Source of the DNA: Peribacillus asahii
GTDB lineage: Bacteria > Bacillota > Bacilli > Bacillales > DSM-1321
Length of the DNA: 64,000 bases
Direction: 5' to 3'
NCBI RefSeq assembly: GCF_003570725.1
Contig: NZ_QWVS01000059.1
Span: 25,328-89,327, forward strand
In this document: positions 41,487 to 51,169 of the stretch, piece by piece
How the letters are laid out: every line of letters starts with the position of its first letter
How positions within the stretch are numbered: position 1 is the stretch's first letter
Position numbers and translations under genes: made by a program
Notes under the pieces: model-generated
What the model was told of the DNA's origin: nothing
Seen by the model: only the letters and a program-made list of their open reading frames with translations
The model's database searches: none

Positions 41487-43415
41487 TTAATTAGCACGTA
41501 ATACTTTAGCAGGTACTTTCTTTTTACTATATTTTTTCCCAACACCTAATTGCCCATAATCATTAAAACCCCACGTCCAAATCGTCCCATCTGCAGTTAT
41601 CGCGACTGTATGCTCAGATCCTGCTTCTGCTTGAATTACTTTAGTCAGCGATACTTTTGCCGGTACAGCTGAATTAGCGCCATCTGACCATACATCATAA
41701 ATTGAAGTTTCAGTACCGATGCCTAGCTTTCCGTATGTGTTTTCTCCCCATGTATATAAGCTTCCATCGTTAGCAACTGCAAGTGTATGTCTATATCCGC
41801 CGTCAGCTTGTTTGATTTGATTCAAGTAGCCTTCACCATCTTCGCCTAGAACTTTAGCTGGTTTATTTTGATAAGCACTTGTTTTAACAATTCCTAATTG
41901 GCTAGCATCGTTAAAGCCCCAAGACCAAACCGTTCCATCTGATTTCACAGCAAGACTATAATAAGTGCCTCCAGATACGGATTTCACTTTCGTTAATAAT
42001 TTAACTTGATATGGTACTAAAACATTTTTCATTAAGCTAGATCCTGTTTTTCCATCTCCAATTTGATTTCGTTCATTATTTCCCCACGTCCAAATCGTCC
42101 CATCGCTCTTTACTGCAAGTGTATGATAACGCCCACCTGCAATCTCTGTTACTTTACTAAGCTTTGTTACTTTAACTGGATTTGTAATCGTTGCTGGGGA
42201 AGTCTTGCCAATTCCACCTTGACCATATGAGTTATTTCCCCACACCCATACAGTACCATCTTTTTTTAAGGCAATCATATGCTCTTCACCCGCTGCGATA
42301 TCTACCACATTTTTGAGCGATTTAATTTGATATGGTGTAGATCTTGGCCCGTACACGCTGGCAAGCGGATTTCCCCACATCCAAACCGTACCATCCTTTT
42401 TTAAAGCTAAAGAAAAATTATATCCGGCTGCAATATCTTTTACATTTTTAAGGCCTTTTACCTGAACAGGAGTATATTGATTCTTTGTGTTCCCATTCCC
42501 TAATTGTCCTGTTTGGTTTTTACCAAAACTCCATACTGTTCCATTCTTTTTAAGCACAAGTGTATGACTGTCACCTGCTGCAACAGCTGTCCCAGCTATT
42601 CCTTTAATTGGTTTTACTGTTTTACTTTTTACACTTACCTTAATTTTTATCGTTATTCCTTCATATTCTGCTGAAATTATTGTTTGTCCAGCAGAAACTC
42701 CTTTTATTGTTCCTTTTGTCACACTCGCAATGGAGGGTTTTTCTGACTTCCATTTAGCAGCATTTGTAACTGTTTTCTTGCTATTATTAGAGTATTTTGC
42801 TGTAAGTGAAACAGATTTTGATTGACCGACATCCATGGATACAGAGGATTGCGAAGAGGTTAAGTCAATCACGTCCACTTCTTCCTCATCTTCATCAGGT
42901 AGTGTCGGATCTTCATCCGGTAATGTATCTGTTTGAACGACAAATGTAAAATTAACTTTTGAAGATGAAACTTGATCAATATGCACTTTCGCAAAATCCC
43001 CGCTATCCAATTGAATCAAATATGTACTGTCTAATTTTACTTTTAGGCTTGTTAACGGGTAGCCTAATCCATCTGTTGGAAATGACACATTCGCTATATT
43101 TATCGGTTCATCCAAAGATTGTTTAGGCAGTTCAGCAATCTTTCTCGCTCCTATATCCCCATATTGATTAATAACAAAGTCGGCAATAGTTTTATCAGTT
43201 GTTATACGACCTGAATCTAGATCAAACCCTCCATTTTTTAATACATCCCCACTCCATTCTAATGTATAAGGAAGTAAAGGTTCATACACTTCCTCTGTTT
43301 CTTCAGACCAATAAGCAAGAGCTTTGGCAGCTTGAACCTTTAATGTTGGAAGTAACATTTGAAAAGCAAACATACAAATAATAAAAACTAGTAAACTCTT
43401 TTTCTTCAAATACAA
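41487..43415 (-). CDS. Secreted RCC1-repeat protein with Big2 domain
   Basis: 642 residues. A signal peptide (residues 1-29) is followed by a unique region (about 30-185), a Big2/Ig-like domain (about 190-270, VSMDVGQSKSVSLTAKYS; KWKSEKPSIASVTKGTIKGV cut) and six to seven RCC1 repeats (about 275-642). Each repeat reads like AAGDSHTLVLKKNGTVWSFG..NQTGQLG and has the HxxALKxDGTVWxWG pattern, so the C-terminal part should form a beta-propeller. RCC1 modules in bacterial secreted proteins are surface or extracellular; ligand unknown. Single-gene unit with terminator. Confidence 0.85.
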   Translation of the reverse strand: MYLKKKSLLVFIICMFAFQMLLPTLKVQAAKALAYWSEETEEVYEPLLPYTLEWSGDVLKNGGFDLDSGRITTDKTIADFVINQYGDIGARKIAELPKQSLDEPINIANVSFPTDGLGYPLTSLKVKLDSTYLIQLDSGDFAKVHIDQVSSSKVNFTFVVQTDTLPDEDPTLPDEDEEEVDVIDLTSSQSSVSMDVGQSKSVSLTAKYSNNSKKTVTNAAKWKSEKPSIASVTKGTIKGVSAGQTIISAEYEGITIKIKVSVKSKTVKPIKGIAGTAVAAGDSHTLVLKKNGTVWSFGKNQTGQLGNGNTKNQYTPVQVKGLKNVKDIAAGYNFSLALKKDGTVWMWGNPLASVYGPRSTPYQIKSLKNVVDIAAGEEHMIALKKDGTVWVWGNNSYGQGGIGKTSPATITNPVKVTKLSKVTEIAGGRYHTLAVKSDGTIWTWGNNERNQIGDGKTGSSLMKNVLVPYQVKLLTKVKSVSGGTYYSLAVKSDGTVWSWGFNDASQLGIVKTSAYQNKPAKVLGEDGEGYLNQIKQADGGYRHTLAVANDGSLYTWGENTYGKLGIGTETSIYDVWSDGANSAVPAKVSLTKVIQAEAGSEHTVAITADGTIWTWGFNDYGQLGVGKKYSKKKVPAKVLRAN

Positions 43416-43760
43416 TCCCTCCTTATAAGTAGAGCCAAAAGGCTATATTATGGTACTTTTGACACTTCCTAATTAAACATATATCAATTTTATGATAATT
43501 TCACCATGATATTCGTCGTTATTCATTACGATAAAAAAGATTTAAATTGACTAAACAAACTAATCTTTAACAAAAATTAAATCCGCCTTTGCAAAAGGAA
43601 AACTAATCAAAGATGGCCATTAACTGAAAATACACTTACACATTATCTACAACAAAGATATCCTGTTATAGCGTATGAATTAGCGTCTTCTAGAATGGAC
43701 CCCAAAATAAAAATAAGTTAGAGCAGACACCTCTCAAGGTATGCGCTCTAACTTATTTTC
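43416..43760. other. Gene-poor spacer with a remnant and a terminator
   Basis: The plus strand contains a 48-codon open stretch ending at about 43720 (KRKTNQRWPLTENTLTHYLQ then QRYPVIAYELASSRMDPKI), without a start; it looks protein-like but I do not recognise it. A terminator for the ger operon lies at 43700-43759 (stem AAAATAAGTTAGAGC with GCTCTAACTTATTTT). Confidence 0.4.
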
Positions 43761-43774
43761 ATTTCAACAATGAC

Positions 43775-43827
43775 CTATCCACAAAGTTATACACAAATTA
43801 CCCACAGTTCATTTTTTCACTGTGACT
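43775..43827 (-). repeat. Triple 9-mer plus palindrome module, copy 1
   Basis: 9-mers at 43775 (CTATCCACA), 43787 (TTATACACA) and 43798 (TTACCCACA), starts spaced 12 and 11 bp, then 9 bp, then TTCACTGTGAC (43816-43826). The palindrome contains the stop codon of the tiny ger-linked gene. Confidence 0.7.
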
Positions 43828-43960
43828 CATCATCTTTTTTCCATGGCGGGTCAGCGTATTGATGAAAGGCCTGGTTCAATTTATATATCCCCCATGGAAT
43901 GAGCGAAGATAATATAGCGAGTATAAAAGTGGGAACTCGCTCCTCTATCCAGTGCAACAT
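43817..43960 (-). CDS. Tiny membrane protein linked to the ger operon (47 aa)
   Basis: A 47-residue gene 17 bases after the GerC-type gene with GAGAGGAG 10 bases before the ATG. The product has one membrane span (RVPTFILAILSSLIPWGIYK, residues 8-27) and a charged tail ending KKDDESQ. Position and size fit the small D-subunit genes that accompany some ger receptors (e.g. gerKD in B. subtilis, about 71 residues), but this one is shorter with one span instead of two. Probably a modulator of the receptor; this is inference from position. Confidence 0.65.
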   Translation of the reverse strand: MLHWIEERVPTFILAILSSLIPWGIYKLNQAFHQYADPPWKKDDESQ

Positions 43961-43977
43961 AATTGTTCAACTCCTCT

Positions 43978-45192
43978 CTATTTCACCATTTTAATGGACG
44001 CTCCAATTTGCCTTACGTCAACCCTTACTTGAACGTCAACCACACTTTTTGAAAAATAATTCTCCCCCTTCTCCCATTCTTTATTTACTTGTTTCCATGT
44101 CTTATAATGTTCTTGCTTTAAATAAGCTCCTAATTCAAAGACATCAGCCTTGTACTTTTTTTGTACTTTATCAATAACACCATTAATGATACGTTCTATT
44201 TCCTTAGCGGTTTTTTCTTCGATTTCAGATAATACCGATCGACTTTTTAAAGCTACGTCCCCGTATACTTCCCCCACATTGCCGTCTACGTTAATTTTCA
44301 CTGTAAATTTAATTTGATCTTTGTCAAAAACATCAGCCTTGATTTTACTTCTAGCATCTTTAATTTCAAAAGCAACAAGTTGGCCATTCATCAAAAATTC
44401 AAGTACGGCACTCTCAACCTTTTCTGTAATAAAATTAAGCCCTAGTGTTTCACTTTCATTAAGGGTGCCAATCATTTTTTGATCTTGAGAATCAAACATA
44501 GTGGCTCCTAAAATAGCCCCTTTATTGTTCTTAACGACAATTCTCGGTATAACAAAACTATTTCCCTTTAATAAGTAACTATGAACATCACCAATATTTA
44601 TAGGCGGTAAAGAAGTACCATGTTTCACCATATTTTCACTTAGTGAATCAATAAACAAAACCGGCATTTTTTCATGTTGCGGATTAATTTCCAAAACCTT
44701 GCTCGCTTCCCCCTCGGCCACCATCACTTTTGCTACTCTCCTCATTTCATGGTCACGCACAAAAAAATCCATAACATCCTTAAGATACCCTTTTCTTGCA
44801 AGTTCCTCTGACAGAACAATTAAATTAATATGTTCCAGATATGGTTTACGACTGGTCTCAGCAGCCATCTTTCTAGTAATTTGATGAATGGATGTTCCTT
44901 CCGCTGTAAGATTTAAGAATGGTTTTCCTTCTGATGCCCCTCCGCCCGATTGACCGCCGCCGCTACTACCTCCAATAAAATTTCCCGGCACAACAAATTG
45001 ATAGGTTAACTTATACTTATCACCTAGCTCTTTCTCGGACATCTCCCCGCCAGAATCACCCTTTTCCTCTTCAACCATATCAATGGCCGCACCAATCACA
45101 AACCCTCTTTCTTCGATTTCATTTTGATCCCAACACCCCGTCACCAAAAAGAGTAAACAAAAAATCCATATACTTCTATATAACTTATCCAT
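43978..45192 (-). CDS. Spore germination receptor C subunit (Ger(x)C lipoprotein)
   Basis: A 404-residue lipoprotein with signal peptide and lipobox VTGC (residue 20) followed by WDQNEIEERGFVIGAAID, the conserved start of GerAC/GerKC proteins. A glycine-rich insert (GGSSGGGQSGGGASEG, about 75-90) is unusual. The C-terminal part has the typical three-domain mixed fold with the C-terminal VVDVQVRVDVRQIGASIK. It sits outside the inner membrane of the spore and is required for receptor function. It overlaps the B gene by 8 bases, so the operon A-B-C is translationally coupled. Confidence 0.9.
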   Translation of the reverse strand: MDKLYRSIWIFCLLFLVTGCWDQNEIEERGFVIGAAIDMVEEEKGDSGGEMSEKELGDKYKLTYQFVVPGNFIGGSSGGGQSGGGASEGKPFLNLTAEGTSIHQITRKMAAETSRKPYLEHINLIVLSEELARKGYLKDVMDFFVRDHEMRRVAKVMVAEGEASKVLEINPQHEKMPVLFIDSLSENMVKHGTSLPPINIGDVHSYLLKGNSFVIPRIVVKNNKGAILGATMFDSQDQKMIGTLNESETLGLNFITEKVESAVLEFLMNGQLVAFEIKDARSKIKADVFDKDQIKFTVKINVDGNVGEVYGDVALKSRSVLSEIEEKTAKEIERIINGVIDKVQKKYKADVFELGAYLKQEHYKTWKQVNKEWEKGENYFSKSVVDVQVRVDVRQIGASIKMVK

Positions 45193-46294
45193 TCCCCTTT
45201 ACCCCACGCATCATAGCAATCACAAGTAGAAGCAACGGCATGAACATGCTAAATCCAATCCCTAGGTAGCTAATCCATTCTCCAAATATAGAAGTCTCAG
45301 CAAAATTCTGCGGTGACATGGCGATAATATAAATAAGTGGAGAAAGAAAAAAAATAAACGTCATTCGTTTTATCTTTTTTAAAAAAATAGAAGCAAAGGC
45401 TAATAAGGTTACATCAAAGGCCATCGATGCCGTACTAAAAAGGGTAACAACCCAAATTGTGAAAAAGACTGATTCAAATCTCTCAAAGAATCCTCCTGGT
45501 ATTTCCACACGTTTAGCTAGCTCTGCTGTTGGATAAAGTGTGTTTTCCGCAACCTCGACACCAAAAACTCCAACTACAAACACAAATACGAGTAAATATA
45601 AAAGTAATGGAATGGCCATGCCCATTATAGTGAATTTAACCGTATTCTTAGTTTCATTTATAAAAGCGTTGTAAAATAATAAAATTTCAAAACCTAAAAA
45701 GGAAAATATCGTTTCTTTTGAACCTCGCAGAATTTCACTCCAACCAGTGTGAAAGAAGGGCTTTGTGGTTTTAAATTCAAAAAAGCCTATATTCATTACA
45801 ATTAAAAGCAAAATAATAAATAATATGATAGGCATGAACAAGAGGTTAAGACGAAGTATAACTGTACTTGGTCCAGAAACGGCATAAATAGTAACCAAGA
45901 AAAATACAAAACAGATAACTTCTGTAGGTGTCCGATCAAACAAATATAATTTGGATATTTCTGCAACGACCCTCATTTCATAACAAACAAAGAGCATCAT
46001 GTATGAAGCAAATAAAAACGTTAAAATGGTTGCTATCGGTTTATTAATGATTAAACTTGTGAATTCATGAAGATTCTTTTTAGGAAATCGGCTTATCAAC
46101 TTGGCTAATACCCCTGCAAAAAAAATAACAATCAATCCGCCAAGGCTAATTGAAATCCACCCATCTATTGAATGCGTAGCATTTGCGACTGTACGTGGGA
46201 GAGTAAGAACCCCAAATCCAATGACCATATTGGCAACACCCACTAGAACTTCTTTTCTACCTACCTCGCTGTCACCATATTCAAAGGACTTCAT
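45185..46294 (-). CDS. Spore germination receptor B subunit (GerAB-type permease)
   Basis: A 369-residue APC-superfamily protein with ten spans. The N-terminal VLVGVANMVIGFGVLTLPRT corresponds to the first span and its broken helix, where amino-acid germinants bind. FFERFESVFFTIWVVTLFST and the C-terminal FSMFMPLLLLVIAMMRG are typical of GerAB/GerKB. It overlaps both neighbours by a few bases. The germinant specificity cannot be read from the sequence. Confidence 0.9.
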   Translation of the reverse strand: MKSFEYGDSEVGRKEVLVGVANMVIGFGVLTLPRTVANATHSIDGWISISLGGLIVIFFAGVLAKLISRFPKKNLHEFTSLIINKPIATILTFLFASYMMLFVCYEMRVVAEISKLYLFDRTPTEVICFVFFLVTIYAVSGPSTVILRLNLLFMPIILFIILLLIVMNIGFFEFKTTKPFFHTGWSEILRGSKETIFSFLGFEILLFYNAFINETKNTVKFTIMGMAIPLLLYLLVFVFVVGVFGVEVAENTLYPTAELAKRVEIPGGFFERFESVFFTIWVVTLFSTASMAFDVTLLAFASIFLKKIKRMTFIFFLSPLIYIIAMSPQNFAETSIFGEWISYLGIGFSMFMPLLLLVIAMMRGVKGNG

Positions 46295-47859
46295 GAACTC
46301 TCGTCTCCTTTACCTATTTTTGTCTCATCAACCGTCTGCATATATTGCGGCCTTTTGGATATCGCAGTTATTGGGGCACGAATAGCCACGTCCTTCCAAT
46401 CTCTATAAAATGTTGGAGCAAATGGCGTGGAATAAGGAATCCCAAAGCTTTTTAGTCTAGCAATATGAATGTTAATCATAATGTAAGTGAGAATAATTCC
46501 GTATAACCCAAAAATTCCGGCTGCGAGCATCGTACCAAACCGTAAAATTCGAAAGGCAATTCCTGCACCATATGAAGGAATCGCAAAGGAGGAAATAGCT
46601 GTAACTGCTACAGCCACAATCATAACCGGACTCACTAATCCAGCTTGTACAGCTGCTTCCCCGATGACTAACCCACCGACAATGCCAATCGTTTGCCCAA
46701 TCGGTTTGGGTAATCGAATCCCCGCCTCACGGAGTAACTCTAATGTAGCCTCCATCATCAGCGCTTCAATGATTGCTGGAAAGGGCACACCCTCTCTCGA
46801 CCCAGCAATCGAAAAAGCTAACTTCGAAGGAATCATTCCTTGATGAAATGATACAAGCGCAATATAAAGAGCCGGTAAAAACACAGCAAAAAAAGCTGCT
46901 ACATATCTCAATATTCGAAGCAACGATCCAATAAGCCAACGCTCATAATAGTCTTCCTGTGATTGAAAGAGGGAAACAAATGTAGTTGGTGCAATTAATG
47001 CAAAAGGTGTACCATCTAAAAGAATAGCAACTTTTCCTTGTAAGATTGCGCTCGTTACCTTATCCGGCCTTTCAGTATGCAACACCTGTGGAAAGGGCGA
47101 CAAGGAACTATCCTCAATCCATTGTTCGATGGTCCCACTTTCTGCAACCTCATCAATATCTATTGTCTTCAATCTTCTGTTAACCTCTGCTACTATATCT
47201 GGATGAACAATTCCTTCAACATAACAAACAACAAGGTCTCTTTTAGATCGCCGTCCCACCTTACTTGATTCAAGCCGTAGATTAGGATCCTTTACCTGTC
47301 TACGAACAAGCATAGTATTCGTACGAATATTCTCAGTAAACCCTTCCCTCGGCCCCCTTACCAATGATTCCGTTTGAGGTTCGTCAATTCCGCGACTAGC
47401 CCATCCCTTGCTTCCAACTAGCAATACTTTATCTGTTCCATTGATAAATAAAGCTGTATCACCAGACAAAATAGCAAGCAGCACGTCATCCAATATATGT
47501 GCTATTTTAAGTTCATAAGTGGATAAAACCTCATTCTTCAATTTCTCCATTACTTCATCGCTAGAAGCCGGCACTTCCTTTTTGGCAGTCTGCATACCCA
47601 ATTGAATATTCTTAATCAATTGGTCATTTATCATATCCTTATCTACTAGCCCATCTATACAAACAATCGCACACTTTTTTTCACTATCGCTTATTGTAAA
47701 AGTTCTTTGGATAAAATCAGATGGTGCATTCAATATCCTTTTTATATTGTCGAGATTAGCGTGGATATCTGTATAAATAGTACTGGGTATATCATTTTGC
47801 TTATCTTCAACATTTTGTTTTTGATATTTCAATCGCTTATTGAATACATGCCTTAACAT
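46291..47859 (-). CDS. Spore germination receptor A subunit (GerAA-type)
   Basis: 522 residues. The N-terminal soluble domain (about 1-280) holds VCIDGLVDKDMINDQL and the ESLVRGPREGFTENIRTNT signature, then TSAILQGKVAILLDGTPFAL at the membrane border. Five to six spans follow, including the conserved REGVPFPAIIEALMMEATLE and PIGQTIGIVGGLVIGEAAVQ. GGAGG lies 8 bases before the ATG. First gene of the ger operon; a forespore SigG promoter is expected but not clearly visible. Confidence 0.92.
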   Translation of the reverse strand: MLRHVFNKRLKYQKQNVEDKQNDIPSTIYTDIHANLDNIKRILNAPSDFIQRTFTISDSEKKCAIVCIDGLVDKDMINDQLIKNIQLGMQTAKKEVPASSDEVMEKLKNEVLSTYELKIAHILDDVLLAILSGDTALFINGTDKVLLVGSKGWASRGIDEPQTESLVRGPREGFTENIRTNTMLVRRQVKDPNLRLESSKVGRRSKRDLVVCYVEGIVHPDIVAEVNRRLKTIDIDEVAESGTIEQWIEDSSLSPFPQVLHTERPDKVTSAILQGKVAILLDGTPFALIAPTTFVSLFQSQEDYYERWLIGSLLRILRYVAAFFAVFLPALYIALVSFHQGMIPSKLAFSIAGSREGVPFPAIIEALMMEATLELLREAGIRLPKPIGQTIGIVGGLVIGEAAVQAGLVSPVMIVAVAVTAISSFAIPSYGAGIAFRILRFGTMLAAGIFGLYGIILTYIMINIHIARLKSFGIPYSTPFAPTFYRDWKDVAIRAPITAISKRPQYMQTVDETKIGKGDESS

Positions 47860-48000
47860 TTTACATACCTCCGGAAAACGCGACAGAAAAACCCATTTAG
47901 AAACAAATTCTTCTAATAACTACTATTTTTACCGAAATAAATAATGTTATGTACGACCTCTCCCTGGCATTGATTGGATTAAAAATAGAGAGTTTCAAAT

Positions 48001-48180
48001 TCATCTTGTTTTTGTATCCAAAGCAGCAAATGGCCCATCTATTAGTAATACAGTGGGATTATTTACAAGTGCTTTAGCAATGAATACACGTTGTTGCATC
48101 CCACCTGACAGTTGGTATGAATCATGTTGTCCCGATCCATAGATTTTTAAAAATATTCGTTGATTAAAAACTGTAGGCCT
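48001..48180 (-). pseudogene. Fragment of an SsuB/TauB-type ABC ATPase
   Basis: On the minus strand [20 protein letters not shown] contains the ABC signature LSGGMQQRV. It is followed by [16 protein letters not shown] and a stop. The Walker B Glu is replaced by Gly (IDGPF instead of MDEPF) and the D-loop SALD-like segment is AALD. No Walker A, N-terminal part or permease remains. It is the debris of a sulfonate/taurine/nitrate-type importer ATPase, interesting beside the organosulfur genes at 60-64 kb. Confidence 0.75.
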
Positions 48181-48312
48181 TACTAGACTTGATTAAACTA
48201 TTGCTAGGAGTATAGAGCGTATAATTGTTTTTTTACGTTATAAATACCGTTACCAAAAATCGATTCCAACCATAATCTAATGATGAATCTATTTTTTTAC
48301 AGGAGTGATAGA

Positions 48313-49638
48313 ATGTTTGATTATTCAGTGATTCAATTTATACAAACTTATGCTCATCAGCTGGACAAGCCACTTCAAATAGAGATTCTGAATCTTTATA
48401 AACGTTTTAAACGAGCTCCCGAATTTCTACAACATCGGCTGGGACCTTTATTCATGCATACTGTGAAATTATCTGTCATTGTGGAATTTGAAGATATGGA
48501 ATGTCAAAAGCAAAGTGTACAGCAGTTACAACACTCCTTAACAACAAATGCTCACTGTCAATTCAAAAATCAATTTTCTTCTGTACCTTGTTGTAGTGTA
48601 GACGTCACACTTGCTGCTTTAGCAGATTTGTTTAAAAGCCATTCGACAGTTCGAAAAGTTCATTTAAACAGACAAGTACAAGCCCTCCTCGATCATGCCA
48701 TTCCTTCCGTTCAAGCAGATCATGTTGTCCGAAATAATAACCAATTAACCGGACAAGGAATCACAATCGCTGTTATCGACACAGGAGTTTATCCACATTC
48801 GGACCTTGAGGGAAGAATCGTTCATTTTGTAGACTTTATCAATCGACGATCTGCTCCTTATGATGATAATGGCCATGGAACGCATTGCGCTGGTGCCGCT
48901 GCTGGAAACGGAGCTGCTTCAGGCGGAACGTATAAAGGAGCAGCTCCAAAAGCTAATATTATTGGTGTTAAAGCACTAGATCGTTTAGGGGCAGGTTCGC
49001 TTGAAACAGTCATGCAAGGGGTTGAATGGTGTATAGAATATAACCGTAATCACCCAAATAATCCAATCCACGTTATTAGCTTGTCTTTAGGAAGTCCTCC
49101 TCAGCGATTTAAAGAGGAAAATGCTGACCCAATGGTACAGGTAGTGGAAAGAGCTTGGCAAAGTGGCATCGTCGTATGTGCAGCAGCAGGTAACTCCGGT
49201 CCTAGGGATAGAACCATTACAAGCCCAGGAATTAGCAATGAAATCATTACAGTAGGTGCCCTCGATGATCGAAATACGCAGCATACACGACAAGATGATG
49301 TGGCTGCTGATTTTTCTAGTAGAGGACCAACTCCTTACGGTGAAACGAAGCCAGATTTATTAGCTCCAGGAGTCAACATCATCTCCCTTCGTGCCCCAAA
49401 TTCCTATTTAGATAGATCACAAAGTTCCCGCCGAGTCCACCCCAGCTATTTCTCCCTTTCCGGTACGTCCATGGCTACGCCCATTTGTGCAGGGATTGTT
49501 GCCTTAATGCTTGAACATCATCCACACCTAGCTCCCAATGAAGTCAAAGAAAAGTTAAAAAACGGGACCGTTCAATGGAAAGACATCAACTCCAATCTTT
49601 ATGGCTCCGGTTATATAAATGCTGAAAACTCCATTTAA
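48313..49638 (+). CDS. aprX: Subtilisin-like intracellular serine protease AprX
   Basis: A 441-residue S8 protease. Catalytic residues: Asp156 in AVIDTGVYPHSDLEGRI, His188 in DDNGHGTHCAG, Ser about 386 in LSGTSMATPICAG. There is no signal peptide and no classical propeptide cleavage, matching AprX, an intracellular subtilase of B. subtilis expressed in stationary phase. The N-terminus MFDYSVIQ and the length (442 in B. subtilis) match closely. ATG at 48313 with AGGAGTG 5 bases upstream; an upstream frame start at 48280 is not used. Monocistronic with a terminator at 49690. Confidence 0.92.
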   Translation: MFDYSVIQFIQTYAHQLDKPLQIEILNLYKRFKRAPEFLQHRLGPLFMHTVKLSVIVEFEDMECQKQSVQQLQHSLTTNAHCQFKNQFSSVPCCSVDVTLAALADLFKSHSTVRKVHLNRQVQALLDHAIPSVQADHVVRNNNQLTGQGITIAVIDTGVYPHSDLEGRIVHFVDFINRRSAPYDDNGHGTHCAGAAAGNGAASGGTYKGAAPKANIIGVKALDRLGAGSLETVMQGVEWCIEYNRNHPNNPIHVISLSLGSPPQRFKEENADPMVQVVERAWQSGIVVCAAAGNSGPRDRTITSPGISNEIITVGALDDRNTQHTRQDDVAADFSSRGPTPYGETKPDLLAPGVNIISLRAPNSYLDRSQSSRRVHPSYFSLSGTSMATPICAGIVALMLEHHPHLAPNEVKEKLKNGTVQWKDINSNLYGSGYINAENSI

Positions 49639-49689
49639 AGAAAATTTGATAACTATATCAAAACGATACGCCCTAGAATAAGGCCTAAA

Positions 49690-49733
49690 TAAAAAATCAG
49701 TACCCCGTCATAAAATGAGGTACTGATTTTTTT
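49690..49733. terminator. Bidirectional terminator
   Basis: Stem AAAAATCAGTACC with GGTACTGATTTTT, T-runs on both sides; serves aprX and the convergent methionine gamma-lyase gene. Confidence 0.85.
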
Positions 49734-49754
49734 GATTAGGTTCCACCCTTAATT

Positions 49755-50939
49755 TTACAAGCTATCCAATGCTTGATTTAAGTCTTCCCAAAGGTCTTTC
49801 CAGTTTTCCAAGCCGACCGAAAGGCGAATAAGCTGGTCAGTGATTCCCATTTCCTCTCGCTTTTTAGAAGGCACACTGGAATGTGTCATCGTAGCTGGGT
49901 GCTGAATCAGTGTTTCAGCATCCCCAAGGCTGACGGCAATCTTAATGAGCTTTAGAGCATTTAATAGCTTTTGGGCATCCTTTTTTGTTCCTTTAATTTC
50001 AAATGAAATAATCCCTCCACCTTGCCTCATCTGCTTCTTCATAATCTCGTAATCCGGATGGTCTTGATCACCCGGATAGAAAACCTGTGCTACACTTGGG
50101 TGTTTCTTCAATTTATCAAATAGCTTCTCTGCGTTTTCCGAATGACGGTCCATTCTAACAGGAAGTGTCTTTAGGCCTCGAAGCAGCAGCCAAGCATCAA
50201 AAGGCGAGATAATTCCACCAATGTCTTTTTGAGTTGTCCTCGCTACCTTATTAATAAATTCTTTTGAGCCGACAACAAGCCCTGCAACTACGTCACCGTG
50301 CCCACAAATATACTTTGTCGCACTGTGTAAAACAACATCACAGTCTAAGACAAGCGGCTGCTGGAGGTAAGGAGATGAAAAAGTATTGTCCACGACAACG
50401 GCAATCCCATATTTTTTCGCCACTTTAACAACCATCGCAAGATCTACGATTTTCATTGTCGGATTAATCGGTGTTTCTACATAGATACAGACAGTTTCCG
50501 GACGAATTATGGCTTCTACCTGTTCCTCGGTTCGCAGCTCAGAGAAATCATGAGTAATATTGTATTTCTCCTCCATTAAACGTAAAAGTCCGAATGTACA
50601 GCCATACAAACCTTGTGAGCAGATAATATGGTCATTTGCTTTCGTGAGTGCAAGCAACACAGCAGACACAGCAGCCATCCCCGAGCCAAATGCTAGACCT
50701 GCTTCGCCTCGCTCAAGCATGGCAATCCGATCTTCGAGTATTTTCACGGTTGGGTTGCCGAGCCTGGAATAGATATATCCCTCTTCCTCACCGGAGAACC
50801 GTCGCTCTCCTTGTTCAGCATGATCAAAAACAAATGTGGATGTTTGAAAAATCGGCGCAGCCAGACTCCCCATATATTGCTTCGGATCGTACCCCTCATG
50901 AATCACTGCAGTTTCAATATGCTTATACAACTTATCCAT
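49755..50939 (-). CDS. megL: Methionine gamma-lyase (Cys/Met metabolism PLP enzyme)
   Basis: About 394 residues of the Cys/Met-metabolism PLP family. The PLP lysine is in HSATKYICGHGDVVAG. LYGCTFGLLRLMEEKY carries the Cys of the YGCT motif that marks methionine gamma-lyases, unlike most cystathionine synthases, and the active-site Tyr pair region YSRLGNPT is present. It cleaves methionine to methanethiol, ammonia and 2-oxobutyrate. Start ATG at 50939 (or 50942) behind GGGGGAG; a frame to 50999 runs into the 9-mer module. Together with cysJI it points to sulfur scavenging. Confidence 0.88.
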   Translation of the reverse strand: MDKLYKHIETAVIHEGYDPKQYMGSLAAPIFQTSTFVFDHAEQGERRFSGEEEGYIYSRLGNPTVKILEDRIAMLERGEAGLAFGSGMAAVSAVLLALTKANDHIICSQGLYGCTFGLLRLMEEKYNITHDFSELRTEEQVEAIIRPETVCIYVETPINPTMKIVDLAMVVKVAKKYGIAVVVDNTFSSPYLQQPLVLDCDVVLHSATKYICGHGDVVAGLVVGSKEFINKVARTTQKDIGGIISPFDAWLLLRGLKTLPVRMDRHSENAEKLFDKLKKHPSVAQVFYPGDQDHPDYEIMKKQMRQGGGIISFEIKGTKKDAQKLLNALKLIKIAVSLGDAETLIQHPATMTHSSVPSKKREEMGITDQLIRLSVGLENWKDLWEDLNQALDSL

Positions 50940-51045
50940 CATATCTCCCCCTCCACCTACTTTTACTGTATGTTGAAGTAGCCCAAGATGGTAAAGCACA
51001 TATGATTTAATTATTTTTTACTCTTTGAATCAGCGTTGCAATAAA

Positions 51046-51100
51046 CATATCCACAGAATTATCAACAATTTATCCACATTCAATTATGTCACTGTGACTT
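51046..51100 (-). repeat. Triple 9-mer plus palindrome module, copy 2
   Basis: 9-mers at 51047 (ATATCCACA), 51059 (TTATCAACA) and 51070 (TTATCCACA), spaced 12 and 11 bp, then 9 bp, then GTCACTGTGAC (51088-51098). It lies between the methionine gamma-lyase and yebE genes. Confidence 0.75.
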
Positions 51101-51169
51101 TTACTACAAATGCAGCTTTTAGGTTAAGTTATATAGAAAGAATGTAGATTAAAATAACGAGGTGTTACC

